A program made the translations under genes and the position numbers. Source: Caulobacteraceae bacterium (lineage in GTDB: Bacteria > Pseudomonadota > Alphaproteobacteria > Caulobacterales > Caulobacteraceae). Taken from it: 64,000 nt of DNA. Where the stretch lies: NCBI GenBank assembly GCA_947441065.1, contig CANESI010000013.1, positions 1 through 64,000 of the forward strand, given 5' to 3'. Under the pieces are notes generated by a model. It made no database searches, was not told where the DNA came from, and was given only the letters and a program-made list of their open reading frames with translations. How positions within the stretch are numbered: the stretch's first letter is position 1; each line of letters begins with the position of its first letter. Below are positions 30,611 to 40,153 of the stretch, piece by piece.

Positions 30611-31365
30611 GAAATCGCCCTCGCCGCCTGCATCAAGCCGCGCATCTTGGCCATGGCCTCACCAAGGCCGAGGAAAATCGCCTCACCGATGAGGAAATGG
30701 CCGATATTCAGTTCAACCACCTGGGGGATCGCGGCGATGGCAGTGACGGTCTCATAGTCGATACCGTGGCCCGCATGGACCTCTAGCCCCAGATCAGCGG
30801 CAAAGGCCGCACCCTCACGCAAGGTCTGCAACAGCCGGTCGGCCTGATCGGTGTGGCCCTCGCGCAGCGCATCGCAAAAGGCGCCGGTGTGAAGTTCGAC
30901 CACCTGAGCACCCATAGAGGCTGCCGTGGCGATCTGCTCGGGGTCAGCCTCGATGAAGAGCGACACGCGAATGCCCGCCTCTCGCAAGACCTTGACCACG
31001 GGCGCGATGCTATTATGGCCCTTGACCACGTCGAGCCCGCCGTCGGTCGTCCGCTCTTCGCGCTTTTCGGGCACCAGGCACGCGGCATGGGGGCTGTAGC
31101 GCAAGGCGATGTCGCGCATCTCGTCCGTCACCGCCATCTCGAAATTCAGCGGGCGGCCGAGTTCCCGGCAAAGGGCGGACAGGGCCTCAATGTCGGCATC
31201 GGAAATGTGGCGGCGATCTTCGCGAAGATGGGCGGTGATCCCGTCCGCGCCGCAGTCGATGGCCAGCCTTGCGGCGCGCAGAGGGTCGGGGTTGAGCCCG
31301 CCGCGCGCATTTCGCACCGTAGCCACATGGTCAATATTGACCCCAAGACGAAGGGGCAGGCTCAC
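30607..31365 (-). CDS. pdxJ: Pyridoxine 5'-phosphate synthase
   Basis: Condenses 3-amino-2-oxopropyl phosphate with deoxyxylulose phosphate to PNP in vitamin B6 synthesis. TIM-barrel motifs are [17 protein letters not shown] near the N-terminus, [15 protein letters not shown] with catalytic residues, and [12 protein letters not shown] toward the end. The start is GTG at 31365, giving 252 aa and a 4-bp overlap with the pyrE stop; the ORF-track start is 67 codons too early and lies within pyrE. Confidence 0.95.
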   Translation of the reverse strand: MSLPLRLGVNIDHVATVRNARGGLNPDPLRAARLAIDCGADGITAHLREDRRHISDADIEALSALCRELGRPLNFEMAVTDEMRDIALRYSPHAACLVPEKREERTTDGGLDVVKGHNSIAPVVKVLREAGIRVSLFIEADPEQIATAASMGAQVVELHTGAFCDALREGHTDQADRLLQTLREGAAFAADLGLEVHAGHGIDYETVTAIAAIPQVVELNIGHFLIGEAIFLGLGEAMAKMRGLMQAARAIS

Positions 31366-31946
31366 TTGGAAAGCCTGCGACTGCCCGGATCGGTGGTCGG
31401 AATGGCAGCCAGTTCTGGCGGCAAGGCGTCGGCGGGGTAGGCCGGGACATCCAAGGTCGCCAAGGCGATCAACGGCACACCCACATCGGCCCGGCCACCA
31501 GAGCGATCGACGATACAGGCTGCCGCGACGACCTCGCCGCCCGCCTCTTGGATCGCTGCAATACATTCACGCGACGACAGGCCGGTCGTGACAATATCCT
31601 CGACCATGACCACCTTTTGGCCCGGCTCGACGCTAAAGCCTCGGCGCAGCTTAAAGGCCCCGCCTTCGCGCTCAACATACATGGACGGCACGCCGAGGTG
31701 ACGGGCGGTCTCGTAACCGGGAATGATCCCGCCAACGGCTGGCGAGATGGCCACATCGACCGGTCCGACTGCCGCCACGATCTTGGCCGCCAGCGCCTTA
31801 CACAGGCGCTCGGTCCGCGACGCATCCATGAAGACGAGGTTTTTCTGCAGAAAGACCGGGCTATGAAGGCCTGAGGACAGGACGAAATGGCCCTCTTTCA
31901 ACGCACCCGCGGCGCGGAACTCTTCCAGTACGTCTTCGGTTGTCAT
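31362..31946 (-). CDS. pyrE: Orotate phosphoribosyltransferase
   Basis: Converts orotate and PRPP to OMP in pyrimidine synthesis. The PRPP-binding loop [11 protein letters not shown] (about 116-126) and the flexible-loop residues near FKLRRGFSV are visible. At 194 aa it is the short form used by alphaproteobacteria. It is coupled to pdxJ by a 4-bp overlap and lies 79 bp downstream of the RSH gene. Confidence 0.94.
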   Translation of the reverse strand: MTTEDVLEEFRAAGALKEGHFVLSSGLHSPVFLQKNLVFMDASRTERLCKALAAKIVAAVGPVDVAISPAVGGIIPGYETARHLGVPSMYVEREGGAFKLRRGFSVEPGQKVVMVEDIVTTGLSSRECIAAIQEAGGEVVAAACIVDRSGGRADVGVPLIALATLDVPAYPADALPPELAAIPTTDPGSRRLSK

Positions 31947-32025
31947 GGCTTTTTCTCACAGAAAGGATGGGCCGTTTTTGCGCTGGATTCATCGGCAGAC
32001 GCAAGCCCTGCACGGCGCAGAAGGA

Positions 32026-34254
32026 TCAATCCTGTGCCCGGTCGACGACATCAACCTCAGGACAGGCCCTTAGTCCCGCCGCGACATGGGTCAGGTGACG
32101 CGCATCGCGGACATCGAGGTCGAAATCGACGTCGAAATAGCCGGACTGCCGGTGATGCATGCGCAGGTTCATGATGTTGCCACCGGCCTCGCCAATGATG
32201 GTGCAGGCCTTGCCCAGCACGCCCGGTGCATTCTTGATCGTCGCCCGAAGACGCGCATGAGAAATAGTGTTGCGTTCGGCCTCGGGCGTCCACTGCAGGT
32301 CACGCCACAGATCTTCCTTGTCCTCGAACGCGGCCAGACGCGCGCAGTCGATGGTGTGGACCGTCAAGACCTCCGTCTCGGGATCGCTAATGCCAACAAT
32401 CCGATCACCGGGAACCGGGCTACAGCAGGAGGCAAAGGTTAGCTCTGTGCCCGCATGGACACCGCCGCCGCGCACATAGAGCCGCGCGCCCTTGCCGCTT
32501 TCAATCGGACTACGGGCCGTCGCGGCCTCGCGTTCAACATCCTTCAGGCCGGGGAAGACGGCATCGAGCACTTGGCTTGCGGTAATTCGCCCGCGCCCCA
32601 CTGCTTCAAACAGATCGTCTGGCGTCGCCATCGTGAACCGATCCAGCGCCTCGCGCAGGGTCACATCAGCGCGCGAGCGCCCTGCCCGCTCAAAGGTCTG
32701 ATCGATTGAGGCTCTGCCAAGACGCAGGAACTCGTCCTTCTCGGTCAGGCGAATATGGCGGCGAATGGCAGACCGGGCCCGGCCCGTCACTGTCAGGGAA
32801 CGCCAATCGACCGGCACAACAGGCTTGGGTCCCCGAATGACCTCAACCACGTCACCATTGGCCAAGGCGGTGCGAAGCGGGCGCAGTTCGCCATTGATCT
32901 TCACGCCCAAGGTGGTGTCGCCCACATCCGTATGGACCCCATAGGCAAAGTCGAGCGGCATGGCCCCGCGCGGCAGACTGATCAACCGGCCCTTGGGCGT
33001 AAAGACGAAGACCTGATCGAGGAACATTTCCAACTTGGCATGTTCCACCAAGTCATCCACATCGCCGCCATGTTCCAGCAGCTGGACCAGATTGCGCAGA
33101 TTGAGCAAGGGATCGCGCCCACCCGCTGCCTCGGCGGCCTCCGCATCAAAGCCGTAGGACGTGTCCTTGTAGCGCCAATGGGCCGCGACGCCCTCTTCGG
33201 CGATCCGGTCCATCGATTCAGTGCGGATCTGCATCTCGATGCGCATGCCCTTTGGCCCCACCACTGTGGTGTGCAGCGAGCGATAGTTGTTGCGCTTAGG
33301 CGTCGAGATATAGTCCTTGAACCGTTCGGGAACCGAAGCCCAGGCCCGGTGGATGATGCCAAGGGCCCGGTAACAATCATCCTCGTCATCGACAATGACC
33401 CGGAAGGCATAGATGTCCGACAGTTGGGAAAAGCCAATCGATTTGCGCTGAAGCTTACGCCAGATCGAGAAGGGGTTCTTTTCGCGGCCAAAGACGCGGG
33501 CGGGAATTCGAGCATTTTTAAGTTGCTCAGCAATTTCCTTGCTCACCACCGCCACCGCTGGACCTTGGGTCTGACGCAAGGTTTCCAGACGCATAACAAT
33601 GGCGTCGCGGGCCACGGCATTGAGATGCTCGAAAGCCAGTTCTTCAAGCTCGGTACAGAACCTGTGACAGCCGATGGAGCGGGCCAAAGGGGCGTAGATG
33701 TCGAGGGTCTCACGCGCGATCCGCTCACGCTTCTCGGGCTTGGCGATATAGCCGAGGGTGCGCATATTGTGCAGACGGTCGGCCAGCTTGACCATCAGGA
33801 CCCGCACATCCTTGGAAATGGCCAAGATGAACTTGCGAAGATTTTCCGCCTGACGTGTCTGCTCTGAATCCAGCTCTAGGCGTGACAGCTTGGTCACCCC
33901 TTCAACCAACTCCGCAATCTCTTCACCGAACAGGGTGGCGATATCTTCGCGTGTGGCCTGGGTATCCTCAATCACATCATGCAGCATGGCCGTGATGATG
34001 GTGGCCGTATCCAGCCGGTAGTCTGTCAGAATGCCCGCCACCTCGATGGGATGGGCGAAATAGGGATCGCCTGAGGCCCGCGTCTGTGAGCCGTGCATGC
34101 GCATGGCATAGACATAGGCGCGGTTCAGCAGGCCCTCATCGGCCGTCGGGTCATAGCTTTTGACCCGATCAATCAGCTCATATTGCCGAAGCACTTTCGG
34201 CCGCGCCTTGAGGGGCACGGCCGAAGTGGAATGTTCTAAATGGGTTTCAGGCAA
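32026..34254 (-). CDS. spoT: Bifunctional (p)ppGpp synthetase/hydrolase (RSH)
   Basis: Makes and degrades the alarmone (p)ppGpp; usually the only long RSH protein in alphaproteobacteria. Domains in order: HD hydrolase with MLHDVIEDT (about 90), synthetase with the RFKD motif typical of bifunctional enzymes and YRSLHTTVVGPKG (about 310-330), TGS (VFVFTPKGRLISLPRGA, about 405), a helical/zinc-like region (FASCCSPVPGDRIVG), and C-terminal ACT. The 742-aa start is uncertain: the ORF-track start is TTG at 34254, while GTG at 34194 (LRQYELIDRV) matches shorter homologues. rpoZ is 59 bp upstream, the usual rpoZ-spoT pair. Confidence 0.95.
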   Translation of the reverse strand: MPETHLEHSTSAVPLKARPKVLRQYELIDRVKSYDPTADEGLLNRAYVYAMRMHGSQTRASGDPYFAHPIEVAGILTDYRLDTATIITAMLHDVIEDTQATREDIATLFGEEIAELVEGVTKLSRLELDSEQTRQAENLRKFILAISKDVRVLMVKLADRLHNMRTLGYIAKPEKRERIARETLDIYAPLARSIGCHRFCTELEELAFEHLNAVARDAIVMRLETLRQTQGPAVAVVSKEIAEQLKNARIPARVFGREKNPFSIWRKLQRKSIGFSQLSDIYAFRVIVDDEDDCYRALGIIHRAWASVPERFKDYISTPKRNNYRSLHTTVVGPKGMRIEMQIRTESMDRIAEEGVAAHWRYKDTSYGFDAEAAEAAGGRDPLLNLRNLVQLLEHGGDVDDLVEHAKLEMFLDQVFVFTPKGRLISLPRGAMPLDFAYGVHTDVGDTTLGVKINGELRPLRTALANGDVVEVIRGPKPVVPVDWRSLTVTGRARSAIRRHIRLTEKDEFLRLGRASIDQTFERAGRSRADVTLREALDRFTMATPDDLFEAVGRGRITASQVLDAVFPGLKDVEREAATARSPIESGKGARLYVRGGGVHAGTELTFASCCSPVPGDRIVGISDPETEVLTVHTIDCARLAAFEDKEDLWRDLQWTPEAERNTISHARLRATIKNAPGVLGKACTIIGEAGGNIMNLRMHHRQSGYFDVDFDLDVRDARHLTHVAAGLRACPEVDVVDRAQD

Positions 34255-34313
34255 GCCTGACGATCCAGCGACCGAAGCCGCCTCAGCAGAAAGCGTATCT
34301 GTGCCGATTGGGC

Positions 34314-34673
34314 TCAGTACCGCTCCTCCTGGCCGCCATCACGGTCGGACTGCAGAGCACGAACCAGTTCCTGCTCGCTCATATGCATATGCTGAGGATC
34401 GGCCAGCAGGGCGAGGGTTTCGGCCTCTTCCTCGGCTTCCGAACGCTCATCAACCCGCTGCAGGGTCGTGATCAGGGTTTCGCGAAGGCCATCGGCGTCG
34501 ATCACATCATCCGCAATCTCGCGAAGGGCAACGACGGGGTTCTTATCATTGTCGCGGTCGACCAAGATCGGAGCGCCGGCCGAAACGGCACGGGCACGAT
34601 GAGCCGCCAACAGCACGAGGCTGAAACGGTTGGGAACCTTTTCGACGCAGTCTTCAACAGTGACGCGGGCCAT
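34314..34673 (-). CDS. rpoZ: DNA-directed RNA polymerase omega subunit
   Basis: Small subunit that chaperones beta' assembly and forms part of a ppGpp site. The 119 aa begin [28 protein letters not shown], the omega signature, followed by [10 protein letters not shown]. The acidic C-terminal extension (from about residue 75) is typical of alphaproteobacteria. Co-directional with spoT downstream. Confidence 0.96.
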   Translation of the reverse strand: MARVTVEDCVEKVPNRFSLVLLAAHRARAVSAGAPILVDRDNDKNPVVALREIADDVIDADGLRETLITTLQRVDERSEAEEEAETLALLADPQHMHMSEQELVRALQSDRDGGQEERY

Positions 34674-34750
34674 GAAATCCTCGGAACAGAACTAGAACTG
34701 ATTAAACTACAGCTTGTTGGCTCATGTTGCAACGCAGAACACGCCCTGCG

Positions 34751-35245
34751 TCAAATGGGATGGGCATCTAGGCCCACCGTCGCGGCCTCAAAAAGAGCCA
34801 AGGCCGTCTTGCCTAAAACCGGATGGACCCAGTTCGGTGCCACCTGCGACAAGGGCCCCATGACGAACCGGCGCTCTGCGGCCCGTGGATGGGGAACGAT
34901 CAGGTCGGGCTCATCTATCACCTGGTCACCATAGGCGATCAGGTCGAGATCAAGTGTGCGAGGCGCATTGGGAACCGATCTTTCCCGGCCAAAGCTCTGT
35001 TCGATCTCTAACAGCGTGCGCATGAGCTCGGTCGCGGACAGTTGCGTCTCTATCGCGAGGACGGCATTGAGATATTCCGGCTGGGATGGGTCCGGCCAAG
35101 CCTTGGAGCGCCAGAGGTCAGACTGGGCCGTAATTTCCAAATTCCGGTCGGAAAAAGATTTTGAGATCAGTGCGGGCAGCTCTCTTGACGAGTCAGCCAG
35201 TCGTCCCACATTAGTCCCTAGACCTACATATGCTATCGTAATCAT
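34751..35245 (-). CDS. folK: 2-amino-4-hydroxy-6-hydroxymethyldihydropteridine pyrophosphokinase
   Basis: Pyrophosphorylates 6-hydroxymethyldihydropterin in folate synthesis. Motifs: AYVGLGTNVGR near the N-terminus, the ATP-binding FGRERSVPNAPRTLDLDLIAYGD (about 88-110), and IVPHPRAAERRFVMGPL. The start is ATG at 35245 or the ATG two codons earlier at 35251. Only about 37 bp separate it from the divergent NYN gene. A 6-bp stem (ACGCAG/CTGCGT) without a U-tract directly follows its stop, before rpoZ. Confidence 0.94.
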   Translation of the reverse strand: MITIAYVGLGTNVGRLADSSRELPALISKSFSDRNLEITAQSDLWRSKAWPDPSQPEYLNAVLAIETQLSATELMRTLLEIEQSFGRERSVPNAPRTLDLDLIAYGDQVIDEPDLIVPHPRAAERRFVMGPLSQVAPNWVHPVLGKTALALFEAATVGLDAHPI

Positions 35246-35282
35246 ACACATAGCTAAATTTTATCGCCTCAGGATTTTGAAC

Positions 35283-35882
35283 ATGACCTTTTATCCGACC
35301 GACAAGATCGCCCTCTTTATCGATGGAGCCAACCTCTACTCCGCCGCCAAGGGTTTGAACTTCGATATCGACTACAAGAAGCTTTTGGATGAGTTCCGCA
35401 AGCGTGGCGTGCTCATTCGGGCCTATTACTACACCGCTCTGGTCGAAGATCAGGACTATTCGCCGATCCGCCCCCTCGTCGATTGGCTGGACTATAATGG
35501 CTTTGCCGTGGTCACCAAGACGGCGCGTGAATTTACCGACGCCAATGGCCGCAAGCGGTTCCGGGGCGATATGGACATCGAAATCGCCGTAGATATGATG
35601 GAAATGGCCGCAAAAGCCGACCATCTGGTCCTGTTCTCTGGCGATGGCGATTTTCGCCGCCTGATCGAGTCGGTTCAGCAAAAGGGCGTTCGGGTCACGG
35701 TGGTTTCGACCGTCAAGTCACAGCCGCCGATGGCCTCAGACGATCTGCGTCGTCAGGCCGACTCCTTCGTGGACCTAGCGGACCTGTCCAACATCATTGG
35801 TCGCCCCCGCCAGTCGCCCCTGCCCCGCTTCCTTCAAGGCGACGTGTCCTTGGCAGAGCGTGAAGCCGAAGACGAACTCTAG
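35283..35882 (+). CDS. NYN/LabA-like (DUF88) domain protein
   Basis: PIN-like nuclease-fold protein of 199 aa. The conserved acidic residues of the NYN domain are present: ALFIDGANLYSAAK (about 8-21), GDMDIEIAVDMME (about 100) and LVLFSGDGDFRRLIE (about 117). These suggest metal-dependent RNase activity, but no substrate is known. The ATG at 35283 follows GGATTTTGAAC and removes the long antisense extension over folK present in the ORF track. Four bases separate its stop from the UDG start, so the two are probably an operon. Confidence 0.9.
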   Translation: MTFYPTDKIALFIDGANLYSAAKGLNFDIDYKKLLDEFRKRGVLIRAYYYTALVEDQDYSPIRPLVDWLDYNGFAVVTKTAREFTDANGRKRFRGDMDIEIAVDMMEMAAKADHLVLFSGDGDFRRLIESVQQKGVRVTVVSTVKSQPPMASDDLRRQADSFVDLADLSNIIGRPRQSPLPRFLQGDVSLAEREAEDEL

Positions 35883-35886
35883 ATCG

Positions 35887-36528
35887 ATGGACCTGACCAA
35901 GGCTGAACCCGCGCGGACATGTCCCCTATGTCCGCGTCTGGTCGACTATCGCGCGGCCAATGCGGCGGCCAATCCCGATTGGTTCAATGGTCCAGCCCCA
36001 TCCTTTGGCGATCCGAGCGCGCGCCTTTTGATCGTTGGACTGGCGCCCGGTCGCACAGGGGCCAACCGCACAGGGCGGCCCTTTACCGGCGATGCGGCGG
36101 GCCGGCTGCTGTACGACACCCTGCTCAAGACCGGCTTTGCCACAGGCACCTATGAAGAGCGTCCTGACGATAGTCTGGTCCTGACCGACTGTATGGTGAC
36201 CAATGCGGTGCGTTGCGCCCCGCCCGGGAACAGGCCACTGCCGGAGGAAGAGGTGGCCTGCCGCCCATTCTTGACCGCACGAATGCAGGCCTTGCCAAAG
36301 CTTCGGGCCATCGTAACGCTCGGAGATGTTGCACGAAGAAATGTTCTGAAAGCACTGAATTTAAAAGCCAATGCAGTCGATTCGGGCCATGGCGTGATCG
36401 CCGATGCCGGACCCTACCGTCTGTTCAATTCCTATCACTGCTCACGCCTGAACACGAACACCGGCCGCCTGACGCAGCAGATGTTTGAAGACATATTTCT
36501 GAGCGTAAAGCGCTATCTCGAGGCCTAG
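35887..36528 (+). CDS. Uracil-DNA glycosylase, family 5 (UdgB-like)
   Basis: 4Fe-4S uracil-DNA glycosylase of 213 aa. The Cys ligands are CPLC near residue 12 and CMVTNAVRC in the middle. Motif 1 is [20 protein letters not shown], with Leu where family 4 has Glu (GEAPG), and motif 3 reads [14 protein letters not shown] as in family 5 rather than HPSP. Family 5 enzymes act on uracil, hypoxanthine and related lesions. The ATG at 35887 is chosen because the longer ORF runs into the NYN gene. Its stop overlaps the convergent smpB stop by 4 bp. Confidence 0.88.
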   Translation: MDLTKAEPARTCPLCPRLVDYRAANAAANPDWFNGPAPSFGDPSARLLIVGLAPGRTGANRTGRPFTGDAAGRLLYDTLLKTGFATGTYEERPDDSLVLTDCMVTNAVRCAPPGNRPLPEEEVACRPFLTARMQALPKLRAIVTLGDVARRNVLKALNLKANAVDSGHGVIADAGPYRLFNSYHCSRLNTNTGRLTQQMFEDIFLSVKRYLEA

Positions 36529-36983
36529 CCTCGGTCGCGCATGATCCGGCCCTGCTCGCGCTTCCAGTCGCGGTCAGCCTCGGTCGCGCGCTTGTCGTGC
36601 AGCTTCTTGCCCTTGGCCAGACAGAGTTCTAGCTTCACCCGGCCCTTTTCGTCGAAATAGAGCTTGGTCGGGATGAGGGTCTGGCCCTCGCGGCCAATGG
36701 CGCCAAAGAACCGGTCGATCTGACGGCGATGGAGCAACAGCTTACGCGGACGGCGCGGCTCGTGATTGAACCTGTTCGCAGGCCCATATTCAGGAATATA
36801 GGCGTTGATCAGCACGATCTCGCGCCCTTCGGTGGCCGCATAGGACTCCGCAATATTGGCCCGTCCCTCGCGCAGGGCCTTAACCTCGGTTCCGGTCAGC
36901 ACCATCCCCGCCTCGAAACTGTCTTCGAGGAAATAGTCGAACTTGGCGCGCCGGTTCTCGGCGATCAGCTTATGCAGGGCCAT
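36525..36983 (-). CDS. smpB: SsrA-binding protein
   Basis: Partner of tmRNA in rescuing stalled ribosomes. The 152 aa contain [48 protein letters not shown] and the basic C-terminal tail [24 protein letters not shown] that enters the mRNA channel. It lies directly downstream of dapA (2 bp), the usual dapA-smpB order in this group. No ssrA gene was seen in the window. Confidence 0.97.
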   Translation of the reverse strand: MALHKLIAENRRAKFDYFLEDSFEAGMVLTGTEVKALREGRANIAESYAATEGREIVLINAYIPEYGPANRFNHEPRRPRKLLLHRRQIDRFFGAIGREGQTLIPTKLYFDEKGRVKLELCLAKGKKLHDKRATEADRDWKREQGRIMRDRG

Positions 36984-36985
36984 GA

Positions 36986-37870
36986 TCAGATCAGCCCGGC
37001 TTCCCGCATGGCGTCCAGAATGGCGGGCTTGACCTCGTCATTGCACGGCGCAATCGGCAAACGCACATCGGCCTCACAAAGACCCAGATGCGACAGGGCG
37101 AACTTGGTCGGTGATGGCGATGCGTCGAGGAACAGCGCCTTGTGAAGATGCACCAAGCGGTCCTGCTGGTAGAGCGCCTTGGCCCAGTCCCCCGCTGCGA
37201 GCGCATCAAACATGCTGGAGACAGGCCCCGGAGCGACATTGGACGTCACCGAAATACAGCCGTGACCGCCATGGGCGACATAGCCCAGAGCCGTTGGATC
37301 GTCGCCCGACAGCATGACAAAGTCCTCACCGCACATCAGCCGCATCAGGCTGGCACGGGTAAGGTCCCCGGTCGCGTCCTTGATGCCAATGATATTGGGC
37401 AGGACCGCGAGGCGAGCCAAGGTCTCATTGTGGATATCGACGCTGGTCCGGCTGGGAACATTATAGACGAGCACCGGCAACTGAACGGCAGTGTTGATCG
37501 CCTCATAGTGCCGATAGAGACCCTCTTGGCTGGGCCGATTATAATAGGGCGTCACGACTAGGGCGGCGTCAGCCCCTTCAGACTTGGCAAAATGCACAAG
37601 TTCGATGGCTTCGGCCGTAGAATTGGAACCGCACCCGGCGATCACCGGCACCCGGCCCGCGACCGTCTTCAAACAGAGCGATACGACGCGGCGGTGCTCA
37701 TCATGGCTGAGGGTCGCGGTCTCCCCCGTCGTCCCAACCGGAACAACCCCGTGGATCCCCTCAGAGATTTGACGCTCGACCAAGGCGACAAAGGCCTCCT
37801 CATCAAACGCGCCATTCTTGAAAGGCGTGACGAGGGCTGTAATGGCGCCGTGGAACAGGGGGTGAGTCAT
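36986..37870 (-). CDS. dapA: 4-hydroxy-tetrahydrodipicolinate synthase
   Basis: Condenses pyruvate with aspartate semialdehyde in lysine and diaminopimelate synthesis. Motifs: [29 protein letters not shown], the catalytic Tyr in [12 protein letters not shown] (about 132) and the Schiff-base Lys in [11 protein letters not shown] (about 161). The ATG at 37870 (MTHPLFHG) gives 294 aa, the normal length; the ORF-track extension of 31 codons covers the leader. It is divergent from the transglycosylase gene over 131 bp. Confidence 0.97.
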   Translation of the reverse strand: MTHPLFHGAITALVTPFKNGAFDEEAFVALVERQISEGIHGVVPVGTTGETATLSHDEHRRVVSLCLKTVAGRVPVIAGCGSNSTAEAIELVHFAKSEGADAALVVTPYYNRPSQEGLYRHYEAINTAVQLPVLVYNVPSRTSVDIHNETLARLAVLPNIIGIKDATGDLTRASLMRLMCGEDFVMLSGDDPTALGYVAHGGHGCISVTSNVAPGPVSSMFDALAAGDWAKALYQQDRLVHLHKALFLDASPSPTKFALSHLGLCEADVRLPIAPCNDEVKPAILDAMREAGLI

Positions 37871-38001
37871 TTTGCGCAAGAAGCCGTAAAACGCCGCGAC
37901 AGAGGTTGCGGCAAGAGGGATTAAACCGGACAATATGGCGGCAGGGGGTGCCCTAGCAACCATCGCCTCGCATCTGTTGATCTAAAGAAGGTTTTTATAG
38001 C

Positions 38002-40140
38002 GTGATTATTGGTCGTCCCTTAGCTGCCATAGCCGGACTTGTCCTGCTTTATGGCGTCGCTGAAGCCCAACCGAGCGCTATTGTGGCACAAACCACGCTT
38101 GAAACGCCATTGAGCGGTCAAGGAACCGTCAGCGGACTGACATCACGGATTCTCACAACAAACGATGCGGCCATGCTCAGATCGGCGCTCGATGCGGCGA
38201 ATCGGGGTGATGACGCGACCATCCGCCGGGCTATGGCCAGCCTCAGCGACCCTGTTGCCCAAAAGATTGCCCTCTGGACCCTCACTGACAGCCTTTCAGA
38301 CCGGATGAGCTTTGCCGAGCTGGACCTTGCCCGCAAGGACCTCGCCGATTGGCCCAGGGCCAGCCGCAGGCAAGGCGCCGCCGAACATAAGATTGCGACC
38401 AGCGGCCTAACCGATCAAGCCATCGTGGATTGGTTCAGGGCCAGCCCGCCTCAGACCTCTGCGGGCGTCATGGCCCTGGCATCGGCTTGGCGCAATCTGG
38501 GCCGGACCGATCAGGCCACATCCCTGATCCGGGCCTACTGGCGAGATCAACTGTTCGATGCCCAGACCCAGCGCACCCTGCTGACCCGATTTGGCGACCT
38601 CCTGACCTCCGACGATCATGCCAAGCGCGCCGATATGCTGCTCTTTGGTCAACCTGGTCAGGCCAGTCGTGACCTCCTGCCCCTGCTGGATGAACCGCGC
38701 CGACAACTGGCCGAAGCCCGCCTTGCCCTGCGCAGTGGTTCCAACCTCGGCAAGGTGCTCGAAACCTTGCCCGAAGCGCTTCGCTCCGACCCGTCCTTGA
38801 ATATGGAGAAGGTCGCCTATCTGCGCCAAAATGGCCGCGAAGCCGAGACCCTAACCCTTGCCAGTGCCCTGCCGCCCTCCCCGTCCAACACCGAAGCCTC
38901 CGATCGGATGTGGCGCGAGCGCCGCCTGATCTTTAATCTGGCCGTTCGCGCCGGAAACTTTGACAGTGCCTATCGGGCGGTCACCGGCCACGGCATGACC
39001 TCCGGCACAAACTATGTCGATGCAGAGTTTTTTGCCGGATGGCTCGCGCTGACCAAGCTGAAGATGCCGTCGCGCGCCGATGAGCATTTTGCCAATATTC
39101 AGGCCTCAGGCTCATCGCCCATCACCCTGTCTCGCGCCTTCTATTGGCGAGGCCGCGCCGCCGAGGCCATGGGCGACCCCGTCGCCGCCGCGGCCTTCTA
39201 TGGCGACGGCGCCCAATATATCACCACCTTCTATGGCCAGTTGGCCGCCGAAAAGGCGGGGCTTCGTCAGATCGAATTGCCGCGCGAGCGCACACCAACC
39301 CTTGCCGACCGGGCGCGGTTTGATGGCCGTGATGTCGTCAAGGCCACCAAGATTCTCATCGAACTGGACCGCCAGAGCCTCTTTAGAACCTTCATCCTGA
39401 CCTTGGACGACACCCTACCAACGGTCGAAGAATGTGCCTTGCTGGTCGATTTGGCCTCTACCCACGGCGAGCAAGAGCTGGCCATGCGGGTTGTTCGGGC
39501 GGCCGCCCAGCGCGGGTTCATCCTGCCCGAGCGCGGCTATCCTATCCGCGAGACCCCCATCGTGCTTGAAGGCCCGGAGGCGGCAGCGATCTTTGGCATC
39601 ACCCGTCAGGAAAGCGGCTTTGACCCGCGCGTCTCGTCCAGCGCTGGGGCCAGAGGTATGATGCAGATCATGCCCGCAACCGCGCGCAGCGTCGCTAAGC
39701 GGATCGGCGTGGCCTATGACCCTAACCGTCTAAGTGACCCCGACTATAATATGCGCCTCGGCTCGGCCTATCTGGGCCACATGATCACTGGCTTTAGCGG
39801 GTCCTATGTCTTGGCGGCAGCGGCCTATAATGCCGGACCCGGTCGTCCAGCGGCTTGGGTCGGGTTCTGTGGTGATCCACGCAACACAGAGGCCGACCCC
39901 CTCGATTTCATCGAGTGCATCCCCTTCTCGGAGACCCGCAACTATGTGATGCGGGTGATGGAGAATGTTCAGGTCTATCGAGCGCGCTTGGGCGGCGGCT
40001 CGGCCCCTCTAACCCTGACCGAAGATTTGAGGCGCGGCATCTACAGGCCTAAACCTGCGGCGCAGATTGAGACGGCGGCCAATGAGGAAGCACCCGCCAA
40101 TGGCAGCAGCTCTGGCACCTCGATCCTGTCTCAGCCCTAA
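38002..40140 (+). CDS. Lytic murein transglycosylase (Slt family)
   Basis: Periplasmic enzyme that cleaves peptidoglycan glycan strands to 1,6-anhydro products. A signal peptide (LAAIAGLVLLYGVAEAQ) is followed by a long alpha-superhelical domain of repeated helices (about 40-510). The SLT catalytic domain (about 520-680) has the catalytic Glu in FGITRQESGFDPRVSSSAGARG, then MMQIMPATA and AAAAYNAGPGR. The C-terminal tail is Ala/Pro/Ser-rich. The start is GTG at 38002, with AAGAAGG about 12 nt upstream. The divergent dapA makes a cell-wall precursor, which fits the setting. Confidence 0.93.
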   Translation: MIIGRPLAAIAGLVLLYGVAEAQPSAIVAQTTLETPLSGQGTVSGLTSRILTTNDAAMLRSALDAANRGDDATIRRAMASLSDPVAQKIALWTLTDSLSDRMSFAELDLARKDLADWPRASRRQGAAEHKIATSGLTDQAIVDWFRASPPQTSAGVMALASAWRNLGRTDQATSLIRAYWRDQLFDAQTQRTLLTRFGDLLTSDDHAKRADMLLFGQPGQASRDLLPLLDEPRRQLAEARLALRSGSNLGKVLETLPEALRSDPSLNMEKVAYLRQNGREAETLTLASALPPSPSNTEASDRMWRERRLIFNLAVRAGNFDSAYRAVTGHGMTSGTNYVDAEFFAGWLALTKLKMPSRADEHFANIQASGSSPITLSRAFYWRGRAAEAMGDPVAAAAFYGDGAQYITTFYGQLAAEKAGLRQIELPRERTPTLADRARFDGRDVVKATKILIELDRQSLFRTFILTLDDTLPTVEECALLVDLASTHGEQELAMRVVRAAAQRGFILPERGYPIRETPIVLEGPEAAAIFGITRQESGFDPRVSSSAGARGMMQIMPATARSVAKRIGVAYDPNRLSDPDYNMRLGSAYLGHMITGFSGSYVLAAAAYNAGPGRPAAWVGFCGDPRNTEADPLDFIECIPFSETRNYVMRVMENVQVYRARLGGGSAPLTLTEDLRRGIYRPKPAAQIETAANEEAPANGSSSGTSILSQP

Positions 40141-40153
40141 GCCAATCCCATCC

